Assembly (NCBI GenBank): GCA_963977005.1
Contig: CAXBMQ010000007.1
Location: 148,357 to 212,356, forward strand
Direction of reading: 5' to 3'
Source of the DNA: CAXBCP01 sp963977005
Lineage (GTDB): Bacteria > Pseudomonadota > Alphaproteobacteria > MPNO01 > UBA830
DNA length: 64,000 nucleotides
The translations under genes were made by a program, and so were the position numbers. Of this stretch, positions 35,278-43,794 are shown piece by piece. The first letter of the stretch is position 1; the number at the start of each line of letters is the position of its first letter. The notes beneath the pieces are model-generated. The model was not told the origin of the DNA, made no database searches, and was given only the letters and a program-made list of their open reading frames with translations.

Positions 35278-35665
35278 CGGGTAATCAGGACAAATTTCTT
35301 CGCGTTACCTCGTTTAGAAACAACGCATTTTTTCCAATAACTGGAATGATTCTAATTTAGGAAGCAGCGTTCCGATTTCAAGGGGGAGCGTTCGGAAATA
35401 ATTCCGCTAAAATTTTAGATAATAAAAACATAAATAAAAAATACATTTGAATATAAATAAACTCAGATAACCGTCTAAATATCATAATACTTGTGTCTTT
35501 CGTATTGTAAATACGGTCAAATATTAAACGCATCTTAAAATTTTTATCGGAATATATTTTTGACGTTAGGAAACACGCCTTGTCAAAACGGCTCGTCAGG
35601 AAGATGAGCCGGCGGCAGTCGGAAAGACCCGCAAAAACCAGGGCCCGGTCCAGGAAGGAAAGCAA
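35278..35665. other. AT-rich intergenic region with structured leader
   Basis: About 390 bp between divergent genes, of which 35385-35580 is far lower in GC than anything else in the window. No convincing gene is seen. A 95-codon frame on the minus strand shares no family features and starts opposite the downstream start codon. The last 80 bases before the secreted-protein gene hold a hairpin CGGCTC/GAGCCG (35589-35611), possibly part of a structured 5' leader. This could be a promoter-rich region or a transfer scar. Confidence 0.6.
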
Positions 35666-36043
35666 ATGCGTTTACAGATTGTGGTTCTCGTCGCTTCGAT
35701 GATGGCGCTGATGATGATGGGGGCCGTTTCCGGCCGTGCAGCGCTGGCGCCGGACGACGTTGTCGGCAGCTGGAGCGCGCAGCAGGGCTGCGAAGGCAGG
35801 GGCGATTTTGCCTATATCCGGCAGGGGCCGGATGTGCAGCAGGTGATCACCGACGGCCAGCGGGAATATCGGACCCCTGTCCGCATCAAGATCGAGGGCG
35901 GTCTGGTGCGCATTCATATCGATGAGAAGATATACACGTTCCGCCTGCCGGCGCCCGACCGGCTCGAAGCGTTGCAATACACGGATTCACGAACCGGGCT
36001 GACCGCGGATTTTTCGCCGCGTACCTGGTTTCGTTGCTCGTGA
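35666..36043 (+). CDS. Small secreted protein of unknown function
   Basis: 125 residues; start follows GGAAGGAAAGC. Signal peptide MRLQIVVLVASMMALMMMGA, probably cleaved near GRAALA. The mature ~100 residues hold two Cys (QQGCEGRG and the terminal RCS), consistent with a periplasmic disulfide, and otherwise no motif. Followed by a small reading frame overlapping its stop. Function unknown. Confidence 0.7.
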   Translation: MRLQIVVLVASMMALMMMGAVSGRAALAPDDVVGSWSAQQGCEGRGDFAYIRQGPDVQQVITDGQREYRTPVRIKIEGGLVRIHIDEKIYTFRLPAPDRLEALQYTDSRTGLTADFSPRTWFRCS

Positions 36044-36063
36044 TGGATGAGGAGAAGAAGGCA

Positions 36064-36255
36064 ATGTCCGGTCCCAAAGCACGGAAAGCGACAATGTTCC
36101 AAAGAGCGGTTCTCAACAGCCGCCGCAGAGAACAGCCCGTGCGGCGGGAACCGGACGGCGCGTTCGAAGATCGACAGAGCGACAGCCCCGATACAGGTGT
36201 CAGGGCACAGCAAAAGAAGTTGAAGGCGGCTTTCGGCGATTCCGACGCCGCCTGA
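36064..36255 (+). CDS. Small basic hypothetical protein
   Basis: 63 residues from the ATG at 36064, with GAGGAGAAG just upstream; an in-frame ATG at 36043 overlaps the previous stop. Rich in Arg, Lys and Gln (KARKATMFQRAVLNSRRREQ), no recognised fold, probably disordered. Coding status is supported mainly by the ribosome site. Confidence 0.45.
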   Translation: MSGPKARKATMFQRAVLNSRRREQPVRREPDGAFEDRQSDSPDTGVRAQQKKLKAAFGDSDAA

Positions 36256-36461
36256 GGGAGACGAGCCGAAAGGCACCAGAGCGGAACGGCGTTGTCAGGT
36301 TCGCCGTTTCTACCCCCTCGGGACGGTCCGGTATTTTCCCTCGATACCCGGATCGTCCCATTTTCTTTTTACACAGGCGTCACAGGCGGCAGCTTTGCAA
36401 TTGGCCGCCGGCTCCGTATTGTCTGGCTCCGGAAACATTGAAGACAACAGGAAGCCGAACC

Positions 36462-37010
36462 ATGCAGCGTCTCGATCCGCCCGATCCGTCCACGTATGAC
36501 GAAGACCAGAAACGTATTGCGGAGTCCATTGCCGGAACCCGCGGTTCGATACGCGGTCCCTTCGGCGTCTGGCTGCATGCGCCGGGGCTCGCGGATCCGG
36601 CCCAGGGAGTCGGTGCGTTCATCCGCTACAGTTCGAAGATGCCCGGCAATCTGCGCGAGCTTGCGATCTGCACGATCGGGCAGCACTGGCAGGCGAACTA
36701 CGAATGGTTCGCGCATGCGCCGATCGCCATCGAAGAGGGGGTGTCGGCTGATGCGATCGCCTTGCTCAAGGCCGGCGGGACACCGTCGCCGCTCACCGAA
36801 GACGAACAGCTTGTCTACGAACTGGCGACCGAAATCGTCACGTCGGGACGGCTGTCGGAAACGTCCTATGGCCGCGGCATCGACGCGCTGGGTGCGGAGC
36901 TGATGGTCGAGCTGGTCGGTATCTGCGGTTATTACACGCTGATCTCGTTCACGCTGAACGTCTTCGACGTGCCGGTCCCGGCGGGAGAGGAAGTCCCGTT
37001 CGGCGGCTGA
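36462..37010 (+). CDS. Carboxymuconolactone decarboxylase-family protein
   Basis: 182 residues, all-helical AhpD-like fold. The core ELAICTIGQHWQANYEWFAH is the family motif, here with Cys and His but without the CxxC of AhpD, so a decarboxylase or dehydratase-like role fits better than thiol peroxidase reduction. ATG at 36462. Convergent with the enoyl-CoA hydratase gene; no direct partner. Catabolic role is inferred. Confidence 0.75.
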   Translation: MQRLDPPDPSTYDEDQKRIAESIAGTRGSIRGPFGVWLHAPGLADPAQGVGAFIRYSSKMPGNLRELAICTIGQHWQANYEWFAHAPIAIEEGVSADAIALLKAGGTPSPLTEDEQLVYELATEIVTSGRLSETSYGRGIDALGAELMVELVGICGYYTLISFTLNVFDVPVPAGEEVPFGG

Positions 37011-37062
37011 CCGCGGCGGAGAGACCCCGGCCTGGACCGGGAAATCCCGACCTTGGCGCCGA

Positions 37063-37851
37063 TTACTTCCCCTTGAAATCCGGGTCGCGCTTTTCGAAGA
37101 ACGCGGCCATGCCTTCCTTGTGGTCCTCGGACTGGACGAGTACCGATTGCGCAAGCCGCTCGATGTCGCGCCCGGTATGCATGTCGGTATTGACGCACAT
37201 GTTGACCACGTGTTTCGCCATGCCCATCGCGAAGGGCGAGTTCTTCAAAAGGCGCTCCGCGTAGGTGTAGACCCGGTCCATGAATTCGTCGTCCTTGTAG
37301 ACCTGGCTGATCAGCCCGATGCGCCGCGCTTCGGCGGCATGGATAGGATCCGCGGTGATGATCAGTTCCTTGGTTTTCGCAAGGCCGACATGGTGGATCA
37401 TCCGGTTGCAGGCACCTGACGCCGGGATCGCGCCGAGCTGGTTCTCGACCAGGCAGAATGTCGCGTTTTCCGATGCCAGCACGATATCGCAGCTGAGTGC
37501 GAGTTCGACGCCGCCGCCGTAGCACAGCCCGTTGATCGCGGCGATGACCGGCACTTCGAGGGTTTCGAGGTCGTCGAACGCCTGGTGGGCCTGGCGGTAA
37601 TAGAACCGGAAGGCAGGCGGCTGCAGCTTGTCGCTGCCCAGCACGGTCAGGTCGACGCCCGATGAAAACGCGCGTCCCTCGCCGGTGACCACGAGGACCC
37701 GGATTTTTTCGTCGAAGGCACAGCGGGCGATGACGTCTTTCCATTCGTCGAACATCTTTCGGCTGAAACTGTTCAGCCGTTCGGGCCGGTGCAGGGTCAT
37801 CGTCGCGATGCCGTCATCGCGCACGTCGAATTTTATTTCCGTGTAGTCCAT
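37063..37851 (-). CDS. Enoyl-CoA hydratase/isomerase (crotonase family)
   Basis: 262 residues with oxyanion-hole segments GEGRAFSSGVDL (~62) and NGLCYGGGVELALSCDI (~105), and a Glu in FCLVENQLGAIPASG (~135) at the usual second-Glu position. Hydrates or cleaves an acyl-CoA. Divergent from an acyl-CoA ligase (123-bp gap), a pair reminiscent of feruloyl-CoA synthetase with feruloyl-CoA hydratase-lyase; that reading is inference, as generic fatty-acid enzymes look similar. Confidence 0.85.
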   Translation of the reverse strand: MDYTEIKFDVRDDGIATMTLHRPERLNSFSRKMFDEWKDVIARCAFDEKIRVLVVTGEGRAFSSGVDLTVLGSDKLQPPAFRFYYRQAHQAFDDLETLEVPVIAAINGLCYGGGVELALSCDIVLASENATFCLVENQLGAIPASGACNRMIHHVGLAKTKELIITADPIHAAEARRIGLISQVYKDDEFMDRVYTYAERLLKNSPFAMGMAKHVVNMCVNTDMHTGRDIERLAQSVLVQSEDHKEGMAAFFEKRDPDFKGK

Positions 37852-37974
37852 GGTTTTCTCCCGCTGGTGTTTGAGCGGATCGTATGAGGGTGCATCGCGG
37901 CGGGCAAGCCGGTCTTGATTTCCGGTCGGGCCGGTATCACGATTGGGTCAACAATAAACAGGCGAGGGCACAAA

Positions 37975-39543
37975 ATGTATTCGGCGCACCGCATTCTGTC
38001 CCGGGCAGTGGCTTATTTCCCGGAGCGTCCGGCACTGATCGACGGGGACGTGCGGCTGACATATCGCGAGCTGGGCGGTCGGGTGAACCGTCTGGCGAAC
38101 GCATTGCGCGACATGGGGCTGAAACGCGGCGACCGGGTGGCGATTCTCGACTGGAATTCCCATCGCTACGCGGAGGCCTACTACGCCTGTGCGCTGGCAG
38201 GGCTGACTTTCATGCCGTTGAATTCGCGGCTTGCGGCGCCGGAACTCGAATACATAATCAATGACTCGGATGCGCGGGCGGTATTGCTGTCGGCGCCGTT
38301 CCTCGATGTCTACGAGGACGTCCGCTCGAAAGCGCCCTCACTTGAATTTTCGGTCGGGATGGGGCTGGAGCGCACGCCCGACGGGTTTCACGATTACGAG
38401 GAAATGCTGGCATCGGCTTCGCCTGAGGCCCGGCCTGCCGATACCGGCGTCGATGACATCATTCAGATTTATTATACCTCGGGCACAACGGGCGACCCCA
38501 AAGGAGTCTGCCTGACCAACGGCAATGTCTACTGGTGCGGTGTCGACAGCACGACGACGATGGATTTTCGCCTCGGCTGCGTCTGGCTGCATTCCGCCCC
38601 GATGTTTCATCTTGCCGATGCGCTGGCATTCTGGGCCGTGCCGCTGGTTGGCGGTGCGCAGGTCTGCGTTCATTTTCAGCCCGACCGGGTGCTGGAACTG
38701 ATCGAAAAGGAGCGGGTGACGATCACGTCGCTGCCGGCGACCCTGATCGCCCTGATCGCCAACCATTCGGACACCGCGAAATACGACCTGTCGAGCCTGA
38801 CGCAGATCATGTATGGCGGATCGCCGACATCGCTGGGTGTCCTGCAGAAAGCCGAACGGATGTTCCCGTCCGACATGTTTCTGCATGCCTACGGCATTAC
38901 CGAAACCACCGGGATCGCCTGCTGTCTGCAACCTGCCGATCACGATCTTGCGCTGCGGCCGGACGGGCCTCACCGCGCGGCATCCTGCGGCGTGCCGTCG
39001 CCGCTGATCGACAGGCGCGTCGTCGATGAGGGTGGTAACGATGTCGGTGTCGGTGAAATCGGCGAGGTGCTTTTCGGCGGGCCCAAGATCATGAAGGAAT
39101 ACTGGCGCAAGCCCGAGATCACGGCCGAGACCCTGCGCGGCGGCTGGTATCACACCGGCGATATCGGCTATCTCGACGAGACCGGTCATCTCTACCTGGT
39201 CGACCGCAAGAAGGACATGATCATCTCCGGCGCCGAGAACGTCTATTCGGTCGAGGTCGAGAACGTGCTGTCGACCCACCCCGCGGTGCTCGAAGTCGCC
39301 GTCATCGGTATCCCGCATGATCTTTGGGGCGAACAGGTCCACGCGGTTGTGGTCCGCCGGGACGGACAGGATGCGGCGACGGCGGACGATATTCTCGACT
39401 TCTGCCGCGATAAAATCGCCGGGTACAAGATCCCGAAATCGCTTTCCTTCGCCGACGGCCCGCTGCCGACCACCGGGCCGGGGAAGGTCGCAAAACGGCG
39501 GTTGCGCGATCCCTATTGGGAAGCGGCGGAGCGGCAGATTTGA
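37975..39543 (+). CDS. Acyl-CoA synthetase (class I adenylate-forming)
   Basis: 522 residues; ATG at 37975 follows GCGAGGGCAC. Motifs: YTSGTTGDPKGVCLTN (P-loop), YGITETTG (A5), YHTGDIGYLDE (Asp), DRKKDMIISGAENVYSVEVE and a Lys in GPGKVAKRRL. Forms acyl- or aryl-CoA from acid, ATP and CoA. Neighbours are a crotonase (divergent) and a Rieske oxygenase 66 bp downstream, so a hydroxycinnamate-type substrate is plausible but not shown. Confidence 0.87.
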   Translation: MYSAHRILSRAVAYFPERPALIDGDVRLTYRELGGRVNRLANALRDMGLKRGDRVAILDWNSHRYAEAYYACALAGLTFMPLNSRLAAPELEYIINDSDARAVLLSAPFLDVYEDVRSKAPSLEFSVGMGLERTPDGFHDYEEMLASASPEARPADTGVDDIIQIYYTSGTTGDPKGVCLTNGNVYWCGVDSTTTMDFRLGCVWLHSAPMFHLADALAFWAVPLVGGAQVCVHFQPDRVLELIEKERVTITSLPATLIALIANHSDTAKYDLSSLTQIMYGGSPTSLGVLQKAERMFPSDMFLHAYGITETTGIACCLQPADHDLALRPDGPHRAASCGVPSPLIDRRVVDEGGNDVGVGEIGEVLFGGPKIMKEYWRKPEITAETLRGGWYHTGDIGYLDETGHLYLVDRKKDMIISGAENVYSVEVENVLSTHPAVLEVAVIGIPHDLWGEQVHAVVVRRDGQDAATADDILDFCRDKIAGYKIPKSLSFADGPLPTTGPGKVAKRRLRDPYWEAAERQI

Positions 39544-39609
39544 TTCCCGCCCGATATGCAATAGAGTTTGCCCACGTCCGACGAAACAAGCTCTGACGAA
39601 AGCCGGTTC

Positions 39610-40629
39610 ATGACGAATTTTATCCGTAACGCTTGGTATGCCGCGTGCTGGTCGAAAGAACTGGAGGCTGCGCCGCAGGCCAAGACCATCCTGGGGGAGG
39701 ATATCGCCGTGTACCGCACGGAATCGGGCGTCGCCGGTGCGGTCGAGGATTGCTGTCCCCACCGGTTCGCGCCGATGTCGATGGGAAATGTCGAAGGCGA
39801 AAACATCGTCTGCGGCTATCACGGGATGCAGTTCGATTGCGACGGTGTCTGCGTCGCCATTCCCGGCCAGAAAAACGTGCCGGCCAGAGCGCGGATGCGG
39901 GCCTATCCGACGGTCGAGAAATACACCCTTGTCTGGATATGGATGGGCGATCCCGACAGGGCGGATGAAAGTCTGATTCCCGATCTACACTGGCTCGATC
40001 ATCCGGACTGGACAGCGGTAACCGGAACGACGCGCTACGACTGCAACTGGGTGCTGCTGGTCGACAACCTGCTCGATCTGACACACACGACCTTCGTGCA
40101 CCAGTCGACGATCGGCACCGAAGACGTCGCCAATACGCCGGTTACCTCGGAACGCGTCGGCGATATCGTGACGGTGACGAGGATCATGAAGAACGCGGAG
40201 CCGTCGAACTTCTACAAGCGGGTCGGCGGGTTCGACGGCAAGATCGACCGTTGGCAGAAAATCTGGCTCGACCCGCCATCCACCGTAATTATCGATGCGG
40301 GCGGTGTGCCGGCGGGCACCAACGACAAGTACAGCGGCATCGATACCCGCATTATAAGTGTCCTGAAACCGGTCGATGACGGCACGGTCGACCAGGTCTG
40401 GGCCTTCGCACGCGATACCTGCCTGGACGATTCCGTGCTCGACGCCGACATCGAGAAATCGATCGTTCACACCTTCAGCGAGGATATTGAATTTCTTGCC
40501 GGCCAGCAGCGCAACCTGGAAAAGCACCCGGACCGCAAAATGCTGAACAATACGGCGGATTCCGGCGTCGTTCAGGCGCGCCGCGTGATCGATGAATGGC
40601 TTGCCGCCGACGCGGTTGCGGCCGAATAG
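39610..40629 (+). CDS. Rieske non-heme iron oxygenase, vanillate-O-demethylase-like (copy 1)
   Basis: 339 residues. Rieske cluster residues CCPHRFAPM (~47) and CGYHGM (~68) and mononuclear iron ligands DNLLDLTHTTFVH (~160) are intact. Single-component oxygenase subunit of the VanA/DdmC type, which hydroxylates or O-demethylates an aromatic acid with electrons from a separate reductase. No reductase or ferredoxin gene is in the window. Start 39610 is chosen by homology; an upstream ATG at 39568 is less likely. A paralogue lies at 54870-55922. Confidence 0.88.
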   Translation: MTNFIRNAWYAACWSKELEAAPQAKTILGEDIAVYRTESGVAGAVEDCCPHRFAPMSMGNVEGENIVCGYHGMQFDCDGVCVAIPGQKNVPARARMRAYPTVEKYTLVWIWMGDPDRADESLIPDLHWLDHPDWTAVTGTTRYDCNWVLLVDNLLDLTHTTFVHQSTIGTEDVANTPVTSERVGDIVTVTRIMKNAEPSNFYKRVGGFDGKIDRWQKIWLDPPSTVIIDAGGVPAGTNDKYSGIDTRIISVLKPVDDGTVDQVWAFARDTCLDDSVLDADIEKSIVHTFSEDIEFLAGQQRNLEKHPDRKMLNNTADSGVVQARRVIDEWLAADAVAAE

Positions 40630-40654
40630 ACATGCTCCCGACTTTGTAGGCCCC

Positions 40655-41668
40655 GTGAAAAAAAATATCCTTAGGCTTATCGTCGCCGCCGCGTACGGCG
40701 CCTTTTTCCAGCCCGCTGTGGCACAGGTCGCGCCGGACGGAGGCTTTTCCAAGCCGCTCGACTGCACGCTGGATCGCGACTGCTGGATCATCAACCTGCC
40801 GGATGCGAATGGCAGCGCCGCGAAAGCAGCCGATCACCGCTGCGGCTTCAGAACCTATAACGGGCACAAGGGAACCGATTTTGCGATCCGCGATTATCGC
40901 GCGCTCGACACGGGTGCGGCCGTGGTCGCGGCAGGACCGGGCATTGTCACCGCGGCGCGCGACGGCGCCGAAGAGTATTTCAAGCAGACTCCGGCGACGC
41001 GAAAACTGATCGGCCGCAAGGCCTGCGGCAACGGTGTCATTATCGAGCATAGCGGCGGCTGGGAAAGCCAGTACTGCCATATGCGCAAGGGCTCGCTTGC
41101 AGTGAAGCTTGGCGACCGGGTGACGCGCGGCCAGAAGCTCGGCCGGGTGGGGATGTCCGGCCGGACGGAATTTCCCCATGTGCATATCGAATTCCGGGTC
41201 GGCGGCAAAACGGTCGACCCCTTCACCGGCGGGGCGGTCGGCGCGGGCTGCAATGTGGCGCAACGGCCGCTCTGGGCGAAGAATGCCGGTGTTGTTTATC
41301 CGTCCTTCGCGCTCTATGCCGCCGGCTTCGCCGATCATTCGGTCAGCGTCGATGCCGTGGCTTCTTCGGCCCGAAGCCCTGTCAGCCTGCCGCGCCACGC
41401 ACCGGGACTGGTCCTGTGGGCCGCCATGTTCGGCGTTCAGCGGGGAGACGTGCTGAAACTTCGTATCGTCGACCCCGCGGGTTCGGCGATGTCGGTGCGA
41501 GAAATCCGTTTCGACCGCAGCCAGGCACGGCGTGTCGAATACACCGGGCGCAAGGGACCGCCGGCAGGCTGGGCGGTCGGCGGCTGGAAGGGCGAGGCCG
41601 TGTTGCAGAGGTTCGTCGATGGCCGTACGGTCTCGCGTTCCATCATCGTCCCGCTCATCATCAAATAG
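40655..41668 (+). CDS. M23-family metallopeptidase, exported
   Basis: 337 residues from a GTG at 40655 (short AGG spacer upstream), giving a signal peptide KKNILRLIVAAAYGAFFQPA ending near AVAQ. The LytM-type zinc ligands are NGHKGTDFA (HxxxD, ~73) and VHIEF preceded by FPHVH (~170). A C-terminal domain of ~150 residues (from SFALYAAGFA) is not recognised. Periplasmic endopeptidase or non-catalytic activator of amidases. Follows the Rieske gene by 25 bp without obvious functional link. Confidence 0.82.
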   Translation: MKKNILRLIVAAAYGAFFQPAVAQVAPDGGFSKPLDCTLDRDCWIINLPDANGSAAKAADHRCGFRTYNGHKGTDFAIRDYRALDTGAAVVAAGPGIVTAARDGAEEYFKQTPATRKLIGRKACGNGVIIEHSGGWESQYCHMRKGSLAVKLGDRVTRGQKLGRVGMSGRTEFPHVHIEFRVGGKTVDPFTGGAVGAGCNVAQRPLWAKNAGVVYPSFALYAAGFADHSVSVDAVASSARSPVSLPRHAPGLVLWAAMFGVQRGDVLKLRIVDPAGSAMSVREIRFDRSQARRVEYTGRKGPPAGWAVGGWKGEAVLQRFVDGRTVSRSIIVPLIIK

Positions 41669-41681
41669 TCAGGACGCGCCT

Positions 41682-43793
41682 ATGCCGGGCATCGAGATAC
41701 ATATCGGCTGCGATATCGGCGGCACGTTCACGGATATCGTCGCCCAGATGGGCGACGGGGCGCTCCACGTGCGAAAGGTGGCGTCGACGCCGGACGATCC
41801 GGGCGAAGCGGTTGTCGCCGGACTCGCCGACCTCTTGAATGACGTCGGCGCGTCGCTGTCCGATGTACGCGAAGTGGTTCACGGCACGACGGTCGGGTCC
41901 AACACGATCCTGCAGAAACGCGGCGCGAAGACCGGCCTGATCACGACGCAGGGATTCCGCGACATCCTGGAGATCGGCCGTATCCGCACGCCGACCATGT
42001 TCGACCTCACCTGGGAAAAGCCCGAACCCCTGGTGCCGCGGCGGCACCGGCTTGAAGTCAATGAGCGCATGGCGGCCGATGGCAGCGTGGTGCGGCCGCT
42101 TGCCGATGCCGACGTTATCGCGGCCGGCCGGCGCCTCGTCGACGAGGGCATTGAGGCGGTGGCGATCTGTTTTATCAATTCCTGCTTCAATGCGGCGCAC
42201 GAACGGCGCACGGTCGACATCCTGACGGAAAACTTTCCGCAGCTTCTGGTCACTGCCTCGTGCGACGTTCTGCCGGAGATGAAGGAATACGAACGCACCT
42301 CGACCACGGTGGTGAACGCCTATCTGCTGGCTGAAATGCGCCGCTATCTCGCGAACCTCACCCGGAATCTGGGTGCGGCGGGCATGACGGCGCCGTTGCT
42401 GGTCGTCGCATCGTCGGGCGGGATGATGCGGGTCGAGACGGCGAGCGAGATACCGGTCTTCGCCGTCGGGTCGGGCCCGGCGGGCGGTGTCATGGGGGCG
42501 GCGCGTCTCGGCCAGGCGAATGGCCGGCCTGACGCGATTGCCTTCGACATGGGCGGTACGACCGCCAAGGCGTCCATCATCGAGGGCGGCGAGCCGATGC
42601 TGACCTCGGAATACGAGTTTCGCGACGGCATCTCGACGCCGAGCCGCTTTATCAAGGGCGGCGGCTATATGCTCAAGGTGCCTGCGATCGATATTGCCGA
42701 GGTCGGTGCCGGCGGCGGCTCCATCGCCTGGATTGACGATGGCGGGCTCCTGCAGGTCGGACCGGTTTCGGCCGGCGCCGATCCCGGACCGGCCTGTTAC
42801 GGGCGCGGCAACGATCAGCCCACGGTGACCGATGCGAACGTCGTGCTCGGCTATCTCAACCCCGGCGGGCTGGCCGGCGGCAGCCTGGAGATCGACAGGA
42901 CCCTTGCGGAAAAGGCGATCATGAAACATATCGGCGACCCTCTGGGGCTCGATCTCGTCCAGGCGGCCTCCGGGATACGCAGGATCGCCAATGTCGCGAT
43001 GGCCCGCGCGATCCGCTCCGTGACCGTGGAGCGCGGACGCGACGCGCGTGACATGGGGCTGATGGCCTTTGGCGGCGGTGGGCCCGTGCATGCGGTCGAG
43101 GTCGCAGGTCTGCTCGGTATCCGCGAGGTCGTGGTGCCGGCGATGTCGGGCGTATTCTGTTCCGTCGGCATGCTCGCCTCCGACGTGGAGCATAATTTCG
43201 TCCGCAGTCTTCTCGGTCCGCTCAACCGAATTCCAAGTAAAGCATTCGCCGCGGCGGTGGACGGCCTGCGGGCCGACGGCGAAGCGCGGCTGCGCATCGA
43301 CGGTTTTCCCGACGACCGGATCACGCTGACCTTCGCCGCGGATATCCGCTATCTCGGCCAGTCGTCCGAACTGACAATCCCCTTCGACGCCGACGCCGTG
43401 CTGAGGGACGGTTTCGCGACGCTCGAGGCAGCGTTCGCCACGAATTATCGCGAGACGTTCGGCTACACCAATGACGAGCCGGCGGAACTGGTGAATATAC
43501 GGCTTGCGGCCCGCGGGATCCGGGAAAACCGTTTGAGCTTCGAGGGCGTCGAAAAGCATGTCGTCGCGCTGGATATCGTGGACGGCGAACGCAGCGTGTG
43601 GTTTCCGTCCACCGGTGCCTACGCCACCATACCGACCAGGGCGCGTACCGTCGTCGCCGCCGGCCCTGTTGCGGGCCCGGCGATCCTGGAAGCCTATGAC
43701 ACCACGGTGGTGCTGCCACCCGGCGCGGTCGCGACCTCGGACGGTTGCGGCAGCCTCGTGATCTCGGTCCCCGACAGCGCGATGGAGAATTAG
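41682..43793 (+). CDS. hyuA: Hydantoinase A/oxoprolinase subunit (pair 2)
   Basis: 703 residues; ATG at 41682 follows CAGGA. Same family blocks as pair 1: GCDIGGTFTDIVAQM, AFDMGGTTAKASIIEGG and LMAFGGGGPVHAVEVAGLLG. Only about moderate resemblance to the pair-1 subunit in the variable parts, so the two probably have different substrates. One base separates it from the HyuB gene, so the two are an operon and a heteromeric enzyme. Confidence 0.9.
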   Translation: MPGIEIHIGCDIGGTFTDIVAQMGDGALHVRKVASTPDDPGEAVVAGLADLLNDVGASLSDVREVVHGTTVGSNTILQKRGAKTGLITTQGFRDILEIGRIRTPTMFDLTWEKPEPLVPRRHRLEVNERMAADGSVVRPLADADVIAAGRRLVDEGIEAVAICFINSCFNAAHERRTVDILTENFPQLLVTASCDVLPEMKEYERTSTTVVNAYLLAEMRRYLANLTRNLGAAGMTAPLLVVASSGGMMRVETASEIPVFAVGSGPAGGVMGAARLGQANGRPDAIAFDMGGTTAKASIIEGGEPMLTSEYEFRDGISTPSRFIKGGGYMLKVPAIDIAEVGAGGGSIAWIDDGGLLQVGPVSAGADPGPACYGRGNDQPTVTDANVVLGYLNPGGLAGGSLEIDRTLAEKAIMKHIGDPLGLDLVQAASGIRRIANVAMARAIRSVTVERGRDARDMGLMAFGGGGPVHAVEVAGLLGIREVVVPAMSGVFCSVGMLASDVEHNFVRSLLGPLNRIPSKAFAAAVDGLRADGEARLRIDGFPDDRITLTFAADIRYLGQSSELTIPFDADAVLRDGFATLEAAFATNYRETFGYTNDEPAELVNIRLAARGIRENRLSFEGVEKHVVALDIVDGERSVWFPSTGAYATIPTRARTVVAAGPVAGPAILEAYDTTVVLPPGAVATSDGCGSLVISVPDSAMEN

Positions 43794-43794
43794 G

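Noticed and set aside
35378..35665. 95-codon frame on the - strand in the AT-rich patch
   Set aside because: Starts opposite the start codon of the secreted protein, has no ribosome site, and its composition follows the AT-rich DNA.
35580..35665. Cyclic-di-GMP riboswitch
   Set aside because: A hairpin and purine-rich segments are present but the conserved GEMM core could not be aligned.
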